From assembly GCF_021134715.1 (NCBI RefSeq), contig NC_060019.1, forward strand, positions 1,178,001 to 1,242,000: a DNA stretch of 64,000 nucleotides, written 5' to 3'. Position 1 is the first letter of the stretch. Each line of letters starts with the position of its first letter. The notes beneath the pieces were generated by a model. The model saw only the letters and a program-made list of their open reading frames with translations, was not told where the DNA came from and searched no databases. The translations under genes and the position numbers were made by a program. Origin of the DNA: Daphnia pulex (Eukaryota > Arthropoda > Branchiopoda > Diplostraca > Daphniidae). Below, piece by piece: positions 46,876 through 60,053 of the stretch.

Positions 46876-49010
46876 CTATCCATAAATTCGATCCTGCGGA
46901 GAATTTTGGCAGAGTGTAGCAAGCGGGATAGCGGGTGGATGACGTTCGCTTTTCTTGGGGACTACGCGGGAACAAATTTTCTCACAGGCCGAGATGAAGG
47001 GACTCAAACGCGGGAATTTGAGTTTGAACATTTTCCAAACGCTCGGCTTACAGACGAAGATGATGAAAATGAAAATGGGCGAGATGACATTGAATGTGTC
47101 GGTGAACAGGGCACTTTCGAAACTGGAATCTGCCAAGAATGTAATAATTTCGGCTGTCCAGGGAACACCCATCAACAAGAAGAGACTCAGGATCACTTTG
47201 AACCTGCAATTAGGGTGGCACATCTGTATACGATTAGTTTGCAATCGGTAATGCAATTGCTGTTCCATTAAATAATACCTTTGACTTTTACGGGAAATGT
47301 TGATCACTAGCGACGATTCGACACTTCTCTGATAAAAATTGAACGCAGCCCAAACGAACATGAAAACGTTGGCAACAATCATGACAATCATAGGGCCGTA
47401 CAAATAGGCGATGAATGCTCTTCTACGTTTATCTAGTAATTAAAAAGTAATAATTCAACAATTTGTTGAAACAGGAGAATGATGAAAACGCGTGTTATAA
47501 TTTACCATTTAACCCGCAATACAATTTTGATGCCAATCCCGGTTTAATGATGTCTGGCATTTCGCTGTGCTGTAAAATTTGCCCGACCGTCACGACGATG
47601 AATGGAATACCCCATCCGTAAACGGAGGAATAGAAAAACTGTTTACCCAAGACGGATGTGTTTGTCGGTAGTCTGATGGAACTAAAGCGACATAAATTTA
47701 TCGATTCAGTTACAAAAAAAATCCCGTGTGTGTATATTCACCTAAACATCCGCCAAATTCCAAAGCACAAAACGTTGAGCCAAGAAAAAGTGGCGATGTA
47801 GGCAAAATGCAGTGAAATAGCTGCAGGAGAAAATTGTAATTAATTAGTAGAATAGTGATAGTGAAATTTAATTGATTTACCTATTGCAGTGCAAAGGTTG
47901 ATCGGCAAATTGCTGCCTCTACCAAGTAAGAGAATGGCAAAAGAAATGTTCGTGATTGTCATGGAAGCCAAGTAACACATGACGATAACACCTTGGAGGT
48001 TGCGCATTTTTGGTAGAATTGAATAAACCAATAAGGTGGCGACTAGAAAAATCGCGGCAAAAAGATTTAAACATCCAAAGAGAAACGCTCGTATGGTATA
48101 TTCTGGAAAACACGCTAATGCTATTTGATTCTTAGAAAAAAGGATACAAAATAAAATTAACGCATACAATAACTTTTTAATCAAATCAAAATAACTAAAT
48201 TCTCACAATGTTTTCACCGTTAACTAGATTGTCAATGCAGTAATGGTCCGTTTTCTCGTCAGTTTGATTTTCAAAATGAAGTAGAATCTGGCCATCGGGA
48301 CGTATCGAAAAATCAAAAATTAACTCTTGTGGAAGTTTTCCGCATTTTATTCCGAGTCCGCCACGGGTAGAAAAAGAATTGGCGTCGATTGGTTCATTTT
48401 GCGGGTTACGCAAAAGTGACAAATTAAACGGCACAGGATGCGGCTCACATATTGAAATGTTCAGCAGATCGTGATAATATTTCGTGACCATGGCCATTCC
48501 GGGAGGGCAACACTTTCGAATGCATCCCGACTCACTGCAAGGATCAGGAACACAATAACGAGCCACAAATTTGCCAGGGGATGTTGAATAATTTTCTTCT
48601 TCTATTCTGTTGATGCAGAATTCATTGGAATTCAACCTTTTCTCACCAATCAATAATGTGTCGTTGTCCAGCTGGAAATCTTCCGTGCTGTGACTCACGT
48701 ATCCTTCTGGGCAATCAGTCAAACCGTCGTTCGGATCCTCGAACGAATAATTTGGAAACGACTCGTTGTACAAAGTGGAGACATACTTTGGCACGCACTG
48801 ATCCAATCCTGTCAGGTATGTAGTCCCACTTTTGCAGCACCAGATTTTCTCGTCGAATAAAATTTGTTGTTTGAAAGTTTCCTGATTGTTTGAAACCTTT
48901 TTCATTTTCCTTTTGACTATTCTCAAAAGTGTTTTATTTTTACTTTCGGCCAAGACGATGGCCAGCAAAAAGAAAGTGAAAAGAAAAATCAGCGTATTAC
49001 AATTAGCCAT
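46876..49010 (-). CDS. methuselah-like GPCR C (596 aa)
   Basis: Six exons: 48207-49010, 47881-48130, 47742-47820, 47506-47681, 47279-47432 and 46876-47203. All junctions are in phase. I chose the Met at 49010 (MANCNTLIFLFTFFLLAIVL), because it begins a proper signal peptide; an in-frame Met 11 codons upstream (49043) would put a polar stretch in front. The ectodomain has the same Cys framework as B (WCCKSGTTYLTGLDQCVP, CSESGCIRKCCPPGM). Exon 2 is shortened by three codons (the EQGEDSKG loop reads EYTI) and exon 4 by one codon. The cytoplasmic tail is the shortest of the intact receptors. A relic of the MIF4G-like gene lies just downstream. Confidence 0.92.
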
Positions 49011-49739
49011 TTTGTAACTAATAGTTACGTCAGTAATACTCAATCAATCCAACTTCAACTCAACTGCGTTCTCGGAGAACAAACCTTTTCACCCTATACT
49101 GTTGATCCCGAATGTGGTGTCACTTGGTCTGTTTGGCTGTTGTTCCACCGAGAATTTGGTTCCCGCCAAGCAATGAGAACATTTCACAAAGTTTATTATG
49201 CTTGTAGCCTTTATGTTATTAACCAAACTTTGGTTTCCTTCTGATTACCGGTATCTCACGTGTAACCACAATGTTGTGTGCTACTAATTTCCTTTTGAAA
49301 AGTTGTTTGGTTTGCAGCTTGATAGGGCATATAAAGGATGCGATTAAATAGGGGCGACCACAGACTGTCGAAATCACGAACAAAGACGCAATAATTAATA
49401 TAAATACTGGTATATATAGCCTTTGTTGCGATGATAGGCTATTCAAAAGTCACGCACTGATCCAATCAATTTGGTACGTACTGATCGGTACTGATCAATG
49501 GTCACATGGTCACACTATTGATTGATTGAGCTTAAACTTGACAACAATTCCTTAAGGACAAGAGTTTTCATTCAATCAAGTTGTTTTTTTCTTTTTTTTT
49601 TCTGCGTCTGAAACTTTGACGTGAATCATCAGTCTTGAATATGGTGCTGAATCAAAGGAAGAAAATTTCACACCGCGTAAGTTTAATATTTTAACACAGC
49701 AGATATCGTCATATACCGACTTGGTCTCCCATTAAGTTG

Positions 49740-49945
49740 AGCGTTACAGTAAATCCAATGGTGGGAGAAATTGTGATCCTATATATAGGAGCGATGTTGA
49801 TAGGACACTGTGCCGTTCACGTCTGCCAACCTTCCACTTTTCCTGGACTTATCCTGTCTCTTGGCTAGATTTTTCATAGCGCTAAACAGCAACTACAGTC
49901 ATAATCGAAATGCCCTGCAGTCTCAGAGCTGACCCTACATGGGAC
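49740..49945 (+). repeat. conserved upstream block, unit 2
   Basis: GTTACAGTAAATCCAATG, a TATA-like CCTATATATAGG on the plus strand, GGACACTGTGCCGTTCACG, then ATGCCCTGCAGTCTCAG, which opens a short frame (MPCSLRADPTWDC). Confidence 0.6.
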
Positions 49946-50100
49946 TGTACAGGATGCAGTGTTGGATGACTGGAAAATGTCAAATTGTTCATTAAAATTT
50001 TCATAGGTAGTAAACCGTGGGTTTTTCTAAATCAAAAACATTTGGAAAATGGCTAGGCCGAAGTCGTATGGCTTCTCTCTGCATTATACGGATTCTCGTT

Positions 50101-50186
50101 TAGCCTTGCACATCAGATTACCGGAAATGGATTAATGCCTTTGGCGTCAAAAACATTTCTGTCATTCACGCAGTCCCGCAAGGCCA
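50101..50186. mobile_element. short inverted-repeat (MITE-like) element, copy 2
   Basis: Ends TAGCCTTGCA and CGCAAGGCCA, inside GCCTTTGGCGTCAAAAAC; about 86 bases. Confidence 0.5.
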
Positions 50187-50689
50187 TTTAAACGCTTCAA
50201 TCAACTTTTCTATTTTTTCATCTATTCAGACTCTCATCATCTTTATTTATTTCTTTACGAATGATTACGATTTAGCGTCAATTCTATAAATACTATTTCA
50301 GAATATTGTTAGATTCAAGATTTTTCATTTTTACCGCATTTTACGCTTGTCAATAATAATAATACTAATAAAGGTATTGCATTTTAAAAACCAGTTTCGG
50401 AATGGTATATTTCACTTTCGAATCATGCAGAGCCAGTTATAAATTCCAAAGTAAAACTTTCACGAGCGCAGATTAGAACGGATTTGATGTCATGCACTCA
50501 CCAGATGGACGATTTTAGAGTGTTGGGGGGAAGAAACTTCCCCGAATTGTTGAACCGGTTTTGAGCTTCGAGAAAAGCAAATCCGGAATGTGTTATTCTT
50601 TAATTTAGTGACTTAAGTTGATCAACGTAAAGAATTAATCTGCAAATAATTATAGGAAGTGTCATTTTTTCGGAAATTTTTATGAAAAC

Positions 50690-50835
50690 GGAAAAGGATA
50701 AATAATCGGATAAATGCCGGAGCTAAGCAACATTTTGTACCGTCAAAATTTTGTCCATAATTCAATGGAATACATTTGATACCTATCGATGAATTTTAAT
50801 TTCTTAATTAATTGCTCCAGTGAAATTTGTATTAA
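50690..50835 (+). pseudogene. relic of the MIF4G-like gene 3' UTR, unit 3
   Basis: It matches the region around and after the stop of the gene at 39731: AAATGCCGGAGCTAAGCAAC, a CGTCAAAATT word and AATACATTTGATACCTATCG. No coding capacity. Confidence 0.75.
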
Positions 50836-50942
50836 ATTATTTCCCGAATTGTGCTGGGGAGATAAAGGATCATACACAACACAGATGTGAACTGTACTAT
50901 AGTCAGGATAATACGTTATACCCGAGCGTGAAATCTTGCGTA

Positions 50943-51053
50943 TAGCCTAGCGCATTACATACCAAAAATAATGGTTACAGTCATTAAAGATGGGCTGCCT
51001 TTGGCGTCAAAACTGGATTAGTAATACATAGTACGCTCAATCCCGCAAGGCTA
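50943..51053. mobile_element. short inverted-repeat (MITE-like) element, copy 3
   Basis: Ends TAGCCTAGCG and CGCAAGGCTA, about 111 bases. It is the second copy within the same receptor unit, so it was not simply carried by unit duplication at a single position. Confidence 0.5.
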
Positions 51054-51585
51054 TTAAAACGGTATTTAGACTTCCACCTTATTTTATTTTTTGCTCGACG
51101 AATGATTTTAGCGATAAATTTAATGTGAATTCCATCAATACAATTTCAGAATATTATTGGGATTTCCCACATAGAAAAATTATATCTTTAATTTAATTTA
51201 ATTTGATTAATTACTTAATTTTACTTCTTCGACATTTGTATATTGTTACTTGGATAAAGGAACATACAAAACAGATTGTTCATTCCCCATCACCGTTAAA
51301 AGTTGTTAGCTGAAAAAATCTTTTGATGGGGCTAAATTTTATAAAAGTGAATATAATTATTATTACGAGAGTAGGACCTATTACTTACGCTCGCCTATTT
51401 ACAGAGTCAAGAAATGAACATCAACAACACCCCAATTCAATTTCCAGATAAGACAGCGATCTACACTGGCAGGTGGACGGCAGGTGATATGAGTGGTTGA
51501 GCAATTTGAACATTTTCCGAATAAGCAAAATCCTTCAAGTTGTTGGATCAGCATTCTAGTCTATCCGTCACCTTTTTATACTAAC

Positions 51586-53889
51586 TCAGAAAACAGAAGA
51601 CAATGACCTGTTGAAAATTAAACAAAAAAAAATGTGAATTAAGATGCAGTTTTCTTTCGAAAAAATTTGTTGCGACAACCGTGTTATTGGTAATTGGAAA
51701 ACTTCTTTCATGTCTGCTGTAGAATCAGTAGATAGAGTTTGCTGGGAGGTTTTGTTATTATAACTGATGTCATTTGTGTTATCTGAATTGCTTTCTTCGG
51801 CACTAGAAGGTTGATGACGATTAATTTTCTTGGGGATTATACGGGAACTAAATTTTTCACAGTTCGAGATGAAGGGACTCAACCGCGGGAATTTTTGTTT
51901 CAGCATTTTCCAAACGCTTGGTTTACAGACGAAGATAATGAAAATGAAAATCGGCAAAAAGATGTTGAATATGTCGGTGACCAGGGCACTTTCAAAACTG
52001 GCATCCGCCATGAAAGTAATAATTTCGGTTGTCCAAGGAACACCCATCAACAAGAAGAGACTCAGGATCACCCTAAATCTGCAATTTGAATTACACATTT
52101 ACGATTAGGCCGCAGTTTGCAATGTCTCTATTTAATAATACCTTTGGCCATTATGCAAAACGTTGGTCACTTGCGACGATTCGGCACTTCTCTGGTAAAA
52201 ATTGAACGCAGCCCAAGCGAACATGAAAACGTTGGCAACAATCATGACCATCATCGGTGCGTACAAATAGGAAATTAATGGTCCTCTATGTTTATCTTGT
52301 AATTAAAAAGTAAAATTCAAACATTTCTTATTTATACAGGTGAATGATAAAAATATGTCCTTAGAACTTACGATTGAACCAACAGTACAATTTTGAAGCC
52401 AGTCCTGGTTTAATTATGTCGTCTGGCACATCGCTGTGCTGGAGAATTTGTCCGACAACCACGACAATGAATGGAATACCCCATCCGTAAAGGGAGGAAT
52501 AAAAAAACTGTTTGCTCAAGACGGATGTGCGAGTCGGCAGTCTAATGGAACTGGAAAATGCGAACGAAAATTATTTAGTACAAAAATCCAGAGAAAGCCC
52601 ACGTAAATCAAATAAGAAACAAAATTTATTTACCTAAACATCCGCCAAACTCCAAAGCACAAAACGTTCAACCAAGAAAAAGTGGCGATGTAGCCAAAAT
52701 GCAATAAAATTGCTGCAGGAGAAAATTTTAAATAATTATAAGAAATGGAATTGCAAAGTGAAATCAAATTGATTTACCTAATGTTGAACAAAGACCGGGC
52801 GGCATATCGCTGACTCTCACCATCATTAGAATAATGGCATGAAAGACGTTCGTGACTGTCATGGAAGCCAAGTAACACATGACGATAACACCGTGGAAGT
52901 TGCGCATTTTTGGGAGAATTGCATAAACCAATAAGGTGGCGACCAGAAATACCGTGGCAAAAAGTTGCAAACATCCAAATAGAAACGCGCCTTTGGAATC
53001 TTCTCCTTGCTCTGGAAAACACACTAAAGCCACTAGTTTCTTTAAAAAGAAATAAAGTAAGGGCTTGCCAATTTTTGAATAAAATTTGTAACTAAATTCT
53101 CACAATGTCTTCACCGTCAACTACATTATTTTCAATGCAATACTGGTCCGTTTTCTCGTCGGTTTGATTTTCTGACTGAAGTACAATCTGACCGTCGTGC
53201 CTGATCGAGAAATCTAATTGTTGATCTCGTGGAACTTCACCGCATTTTATTCCGAGTCCGCCACGGGTAGAAAAAGAATTGGCGTCGATTGGTTCATTTT
53301 TCGGGTTACGCAAAAGTGACAAATTAAACGGTACAGGATGTGGCTCACATATTGAAATGTTCAGCAGATCGTGATAATATTTCGTGACCATGGCCATGCC
53401 GGGTGGGCAACACTTCCGGATGCATCCCGACTCACTGCAAGGATCAGGGACGCAATAACGAGCCACAAATTTGCCAGGGGAAGTTGAATAATTTTCTTCT
53501 TCTACTCTGTTGATGCAAAATTCATTGGACTCCAACCGTTTGTTACCAACGAATAAGGTGCCGTTTTCCAGTTGAAAATCTTCCGTGGTGTGACACACGT
53601 AGCCAACCGGACAATCAGTCAAACCGTCGTTAGGATCCTCGAACGAATAATTTGGAAACGACGTGGTGTACAAAGTGGACACTAAACTTGGCACGCACTG
53701 ATCCAATCCTGTCAGGTATGTAGTCCCACTTTTGCAGCACCATATTTTCTCGTCAAATAAAATTTGTTGTCGGATCGAAGAATTTCCTTGCATTTCCGAT
53801 AAAGTTGTGTCTTCACTTGTGGCTGCTGTGGCGTTGGAAAACCAAACGAAAAAAGCCCAAACCACTCCGAGAGTATATTTATTCGCCAT
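51586..53889 (-). CDS. methuselah-like GPCR D (650 aa)
   Basis: Six exons: 53104-53889, 52778-53039, 52634-52712, 52372-52550, 52142-52295 and 51586-52078. All are in phase. The signal peptide is MANKYTLGVVWAFFVWFSNA. The ectodomain keeps the Cys framework, with a local change in the Val-Cys-His-Thr sequence after PVGY. Exon 2 has one extra codon (IILMMV). The tail is longer than in B and C and ends with a hydrophobic stretch (NCILIHIFFCLIFNRS) shared with receptor E. This could be an extra membrane-associated segment or read-through into former 3' UTR. The same family function applies as for B. Confidence 0.92.
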
Positions 53890-54434
53890 GGTATCTACAC
53901 AGGAATGATGAAGCTAAAACTCCACAATATCTCCTGGATGACAACGTATTTCATTCCATCAACATCAAGTTTTTTTTCTGCGTCGGGCAATGCGACTTGA
54001 ATCATCAGTTCTGGCATCGAATGAAAAGAATAATTTCAAATTTCATACGTTAGTTTAATACTTAATACTAACACAGACACCAAACACTAATTTATCTTCC
54101 GTTAAATTTTCTATAGTTTGAGGCTAAGAATTCTTTGAACACTAAAACCGAAGTGGATTAGACCCGCTGGTAGCGCTAAGAGTCATAATGTGCGCATATG
54201 TTTTTTTCAGTGAGTGTGACGATTTCTTTAAGCTCATCTGGCGCAAAAGTAACGAGGAGGAGGGGATGGAGATTTAAAAATTTAAATTCAGTCATTTAAA
54301 TTCGCCAAACCAGATTTGTTAATTCACATCAGATCTAACCGCGGAACGAATAGATTTTGAAACAATAAATTATGTAATTCAATATAGGCTAATATCTAAT
54401 ATTCTGGTTAACTTTACCTCTTATTGGGCAAGTG

Positions 54435-54700
54435 GAAGTCAAAGTGACGTGACAGTAATTCCAATGCTGGGCAAAACTGTGATCCATATAAAGGGGCGAC
54501 GTTGATCTGACACTGTGCCGTGTTCACGACTGCCTACGTTTGGCTTTTCCCTCGAGTATTTGACTTGTCTCTTGGCTAGATTTTTTCACAGCGCTAAAAC
54601 AGCGCAACTAACAGTCATATTCGAAATGCCCTGCAGTCTCAGACCTGACCCCTACATGGGACTGCATAGGGAATGCAAACAAGCGTTCGGAGTAAACCAC
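54435..54700 (+). repeat. conserved upstream block, unit 3
   Basis: GTGACAGTAATTCCAATGC, a plus-strand TATA-like CCATATAAAGG (about 54485-54495), GACACTGTGCCG, and a short frame starting MPCSLRPDPYMG near 54625. Confidence 0.6.
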
Positions 54701-55228
54701 AAAATTGTTTAAAAGATTTGGAAAATGGCCAGGCTGCCGTTGTAGCCTATAGCTTCTCACTGCATTACGTTAGTGAGTAATATTTAATGACAAATACTAT
54801 ATAGCAGAGGGCAAATTAAAGATGTGAAGATCAGTCGGTAGTATTTAAACAGTCGCTCTTATTCAACGCCTGTTCGGATAACTCGCTTGTTTTAAAAAAG
54901 ACAAAGGAATGAATGAACTTCTAAAAACTCTGAACGAAATTGAAGAAAGTTATCCATCAGATATGGTCAAAAACCTGCATAGGAAAAAAAGAAACTTTCA
55001 AATCGTATACCGGTATAGCTTCTAATACGTCGCAGCCGAATTCTGTCAAAGCTAGAAGCTATGGCAACTTCTGGGACTAAAAGTAAAAGTATGAGCCGGT
55101 TTCCAACATCAGCATCCACTTTGATAGTAGTTGGGACTTGGGACGCTGTCTAACTACGCAGCTGTGAAGTTTACTCATCTACTCGGAAGGAGAATGCATG
55201 AGCATGACCTTGAGCGTGAATTCTTGGA

Positions 55229-55327
55229 TAGCCTTGCGCATCACATACCAGAAATCATGGGTATAAGATGAGTTGCCTTTGGCGTCAAAAACGATTCTGT
55301 ACCTATTCATGCAGTCCCGCAAGGCTA
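55229..55327. mobile_element. short inverted-repeat (MITE-like) element, copy 4
   Basis: Ends TAGCCTTGCG and CGCAAGGCTA are exact inverted repeats of ten bases; inside GCCTTTGGCGTCAAAAAC; 99 bases. Confidence 0.55.
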
Positions 55328-56069
55328 TTAAGATGCATGCTGACTTTTAAATTTGTTTATTTCCCGACGAAATATAGCGACAAATTTAGCGTCAATTCCA
55401 TCAGCACAATTTCAGAATATTATTGGGGTTAAGACCGTTCATTTCTATCGCACTTTACTCTGTCCATTGGTAATGGTGTCGCATTAAAACCAGTCAGAAT
55501 GGCATTTTAGCTTTCGAATCAAAGCTATTATAGTTCCAGTTAATTCCAAAGTCAAATTTCCACGAGCACGGACTGGAACGGATTTGTAGTCGCCCACTTC
55601 ACGTGTGATGGACGATTTCGGACTGTAGGGGGAAAGATAATTCGAGAAAATTCCCTGAGTTAATTGCGTCAATACACTTGTTTAACCGGTTTTGAGCTTA
55701 CTGCTGCTATATTTCTGACTTATTCTTCTACGTCACTCTAACGAGATATTCCTCTTATTCTGACGTATTCCATCGGTTATTATTCCCTAGCAAATGCAGC
55801 AGAAAAGCATGAACCGGAATGATGTAATTCACTAGTTTGGTGACGCAAGTTTGTGAACGTTAAAAATCCTGTATGGAATTAATTTACAGAAAATTGGGAA
55901 TAAGTATATTTTTTTCCGAATTTAGTTTTATTTTTCCGGTTTTCCTAGAATTTTCACACACTCTAGATTTCCTTATATTTCCAAAATGTGAACCTAGTAA
56001 TAGGTAATAATTTCTTTAAAAAACCGCTTCGAAATTATCGGATTTAAGAAACTTCTCCGGAGGGCAGCT

Positions 56070-56225
56070 TTTGATAGGTTGGTGTATCAGAAGAAAGTCG
56101 ATCCTGCAGACAATCGGAAAGGATAAATCGGATAGATGCAATAGATGCCGGAGCTGAACAAAAATTTTGTACCGTCAAAAATTTTTTTTGCCTTTAATTT
56201 AATGTCTCAATTATACGTTTAGGTA
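56070..56225 (+). pseudogene. relic of the MIF4G-like gene 3' end, unit 4
   Basis: It contains TTGGTGTATCAGAAG from the last codons of the gene at 39731, then GATGCCGGAGCTGAACAA and a CCTTTAATTTAATG stretch from its 3' UTR. Confidence 0.75.
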
Positions 56226-56488
56226 TTTGTAATCAAATTTGAATTGATTTAAAATAATTTTTTTTTCAAACAAAAGTTTTGACATTCAAAACAAAAGAAA
56301 TTAACGTCAAGAATGCGCCAATTCAATTTACCGATAGACAGAGATCGATACACTGCCAGGTGGCTGGCAGGAGGCCGGCAGGTAAGATGAGTGGTTGGGC
56401 AATCTTATAACATTTTCCGAAAAGGCAAAATCCTTCAAGTTGTTGGATCAGCATTCGTCGAGTCTATTTTTCACCTTTTTTTCTTTAC

Positions 56489-58784
56489 TCAGAAAACAGA
56501 AGACTCAGATTGACCTGTTGTAAATTTTAAAAAAATGTGAATTAAGATGCAGTTTTCTTTCGAAAAAATGTGTTGCGACAACCGTGTTATTGGTAATTGG
56601 AAAACTTGTTTCATGTCTGCTGTCGAATCGGTATTTAGAGTTTGTTGGGAAGTTTTGTTATTATTATTACTGCTGATGCCATTGCTTTCTTTAGCACTAG
56701 CAGATTGATGGAGGTTTCTTTTCTTGGGAATTATACGGGAAACTTTTTCACAGGCCGACATGAAGGGGCTCAATCGTGGGAACTTTTGTTTCAGCATTTT
56801 CCAAACGCTCGGCTTACAGACGAAGATGATGAAAATGAAAATGGGCAAAATGATGTTGAATATGTCGGTGACCAGGGCACTTTCGAAACTGGAATCCGCT
56901 AAAAAAGTAATAATTTCGGTTGTCCACGGAACACCCATCAACAAGAAGAGACTCAGGATCACTTTAAATCTGTAATTAGAAGTGACACATCAATTAATGA
57001 TTAGTTTGCAATCATCAATGTAATTATGGCTACGAATAATAAATACCTTTGGCCATTATGCGAAAGGTTAGTCACCTGCGATGATTCGGAACTTCTCTGG
57101 TAAAAATTTAACGCAGCCCAAACGAACATGAAAACGTTGGCAGCAATCATGACCATCATCGGAGCGTACAGATATACAATTAATGGTCCTCTATGTTTAT
57201 CTGGTAATGAAAAAGTATAATTCAATGATTGGTTTATTGTATGATGATTATGTGTGTATAACTTACGATTAAACCAGCAGTACAATTTTGAAGCCAATCC
57301 TGGTTTAATGATGTCGTCTGGCACATCGCTGTGCTGGAGGATTTGTCCGACAACCACGACAATGAATGGAATACCCCATCCGTAAAGGGAGGAATAGAAA
57401 AACTGCTCACCCAATACGAATGTGCGAGTCGGAAGACTGATGTAACTGGAATATGAGACAAAGCTGATTTAGTTCTAATAAATCCCAGATAAACCCGTGT
57501 CAATAAAAGAATTTAAAAATAATTATTTACCTAAGCATCCGCCAAACTCCGTAGCACAAGACGTTTAGCCAAGAAAAACTGGCGATATAGGCAAAATGCA
57601 ATGAAATTGCTGCAGAAAAAAAAGAATTTTTAAATTAATAATTCTACATTACAAAAATGGAATTGTGAAATCAAATCGATTTACCTAACGTTGAACAAAG
57701 ACCGGGCGGCATATCGCTGCCTCTCACGAGCATCAGAATGGCATGAAAAACGTTCGTGACTGTCATGGAGGCCAAGTAACACATGACGACAACGCCGTGG
57801 AGGTTGCGCATTTTTGGCAGAATTGCATAAACCAATAAGGTAGCCACCAGAAATACCGTGGCAAAAAGATTCAAACATCCAAATAGAAACGCGCCTTTGG
57901 AATCTTCTCCTTGCTCAGGAAAACACACTAAAGCCACTAGTTTCTTAAATAAGAAATGCAATTAGGGTTTACTTCATTTGAATCCCATTTATAACTAAAT
58001 TTCTCACAATGTCTTCACCGTCAACTACATTATTTTCAATGCAATACTGGTCAGTTTTCTCGACGGGTAGATTTTCTAAATGAAGAACAATCTGGCCGTC
58101 GTGCCTTATCGAGAAATCTAATTGTTTATCTCGTGGAAGTTTACCGCATTTTATTCCGAGTCCGCCACGGGTAGAAAAAGAATTGGCGTCGATTGGTTCA
58201 TTTTTTGGGTTACGCAAAAGTGACAAATTAAACGGTACAGGATGCGGCTCACATATTGAAATTGGCCACAGATCATGATAATGTTTCGTGACCATGGCCA
58301 TTTCGGGAGGGCAACACTTTCGAATGCATACCGACTCACTGCAAGGATGAGGGACGCAATAACGAGCCACAAAATGTCCAGGCGATGTTGAATAATTTTC
58401 GTCTTCTACTCTGTTGATGCAAAATTCATTGGACTCCAACCGTTTGTTACCAACGAATAAGGTGCCGTTTTCCAGTTGAAAATCTTCCGTGGTGTGACTC
58501 ACGTAGCCAACCGGACAATCAGTCAAACCGTCGTTAGGATCCTCGAACGAATAATTTGGAAACGACTTGGTGTACAAAGTTGAGACAAAATTTGGCACGC
58601 ACTGATCCAATCCTGTCAGGTATGTAGTCCCACTTTTGCAGCACCGGATCTTCTCGTCGAATAAAATTTCTCGTAGGGTTGACGAATTTCCTTGGATTTC
58701 TAAAACAGTTCGATTTTCACTTGTGGCTGTGGCAAACCAAGCGATAAAAGTGAAAATCACTACGGGAGTGTAGTTCATGGTCAC
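56489..58784 (-). CDS. methuselah-like GPCR E (642 aa)
   Basis: Six exons: 58008-58784, 57685-57943, 57531-57609, 57267-57445, 57047-57200 and 56489-56969. All are in phase. The signal peptide is MTMNYTPVVIFTFIAWFATA; a second Met two codons in (MNYT) is equally possible. The ectodomain keeps most Cys, but CSESGCIRKCC reads CSESVCIRKCC and PPGM reads PPEM. The tail ends like that of D. The 5' region from about 58740 upward is duplicated at 63000-64000, ahead of receptor F. The same family function applies as for B. Confidence 0.92.
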
Positions 58785-59741
58785 AACAGGACAGCACGAT
58801 TGGTTGAGCTAAAACTCGACAATTTGGACGACAAGAATTTTCATTGAACCAAGTTGTTTCCTCTGCGTTGGATACTGCGACGTGAATCATGAGTTCTGCA
58901 CCTGGGAGTAAAACAAAAGAAGAAAGTTAAAATATCATACGATAGTTGGCATTTAAACACAGATGTCGAACAGCGAACACTTAATCAACCATTAAATTTG
59001 CCATCACTGAAACTAAGAATTAACTATGAATACTTGAAACACAAAAACGTAAATATGGCCATTTTATGTCGTTCAATTTCTTTCCCAACTATCGTACCAC
59101 AGGATTGTAACAAGGATCTGCTGCAGATTTAAGAGCCGCTGACGGCGCTGAATGATGTGCGCAGATTTTTTAAAAAATGAATCTAATATTATGGTCCAGT
59201 TTACCTTTTGTTGACTAACTGGATGTCAAAGTGATGCGTGACAGTAAATTCCAATGCTGGGAGAAATTGTGTTCCTACAGGAGATGTTGATAGGCCACTG
59301 TGCCGTTCACTTCTGCCAAACTTTCACTTTTCTCTCGACTATTCATCTTGTTTCTTGGCTACTAAGCAGCAACTATAGTCATACTCGACATGCCCTACAG
59401 TCGCAGACCTGACCCCAAATGGAACTGCAGGAAAAGAAATTTTTTTATCGTTGAGAATAAACCGCTAAATTGTCTTAACAGATTTGGAAAATGGCCAGGC
59501 TGCATGTATCTAGCTTCTCACTGGATAACGTTAGTGAGTAAATTGACAAATGCTATGGCAGATGACAAATTAAGCATTAAAAGTTAGTAGTATTTAAACT
59601 GTCACTCTTATTTAACCCCTGTTGAGATAAAACGCTTGTGTGTAACTAAAAAAAACCCAGAGGAATGAATGAACTTCTAAAAACCCTAACAGAAATCGAA
59701 ATAATTTGTACATCAGATATCGTCGAAGTGTCCTCAATAAA
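58740..59741 (+). repeat. recent direct duplication, copy 1 (5' end of receptor E)
   Basis: It matches about 63000-64000 almost base for base, including the first codons of the receptor and the whole conserved upstream block (59225-59470, with the short plus-strand frame MPYSRRPDPKWNCRK at 59390). The TATA-like sequence of units 2 and 3 is replaced by TCCTACAGGAG. Confidence 0.9.
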
Positions 59742-59939
59742 AAATTTGCATAGGAATAAAAGAAACTTTCCATTCTTATACCTTCTACGTTGCAGCCGAA
59801 TTCCCTCAAGGCTGGAAGTCACAGCAACTGGGTCTAAAAGTATCAACCGGTTTCCAACATCGACGCTGTGTATAACAACACAGATGTGAAATCTAAACTC
59901 GGCAGGATGGTGGCGTTACCTTGAGCGTGAAATCTTTTA

Positions 59940-60053
59940 CAGCCTAGCGCATCATATACCCAAAACAATGGTTACATTCATTAAAGACGGGCTGCCTTTG
60001 CTGGCGTCAAAACCGGTTTTGTACTTATATTCACGCTATCCCGCAAGACTATA
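59940..60053. mobile_element. short inverted-repeat (MITE-like) element, copy 5
   Basis: Ends CAGCCTAGCG and CGCAAGACTA; inside GCCTTTGCTGGCGTCAAAAC; about 114 bases; ends slightly degraded. Confidence 0.45.

Noticed and set aside
46906-47271. 121-codon plus-strand frame, and similar frames opposite the last exon of each receptor
   Set aside because: These are antisense shadows of the conserved last exons; their conservation follows from the receptor coding strand.
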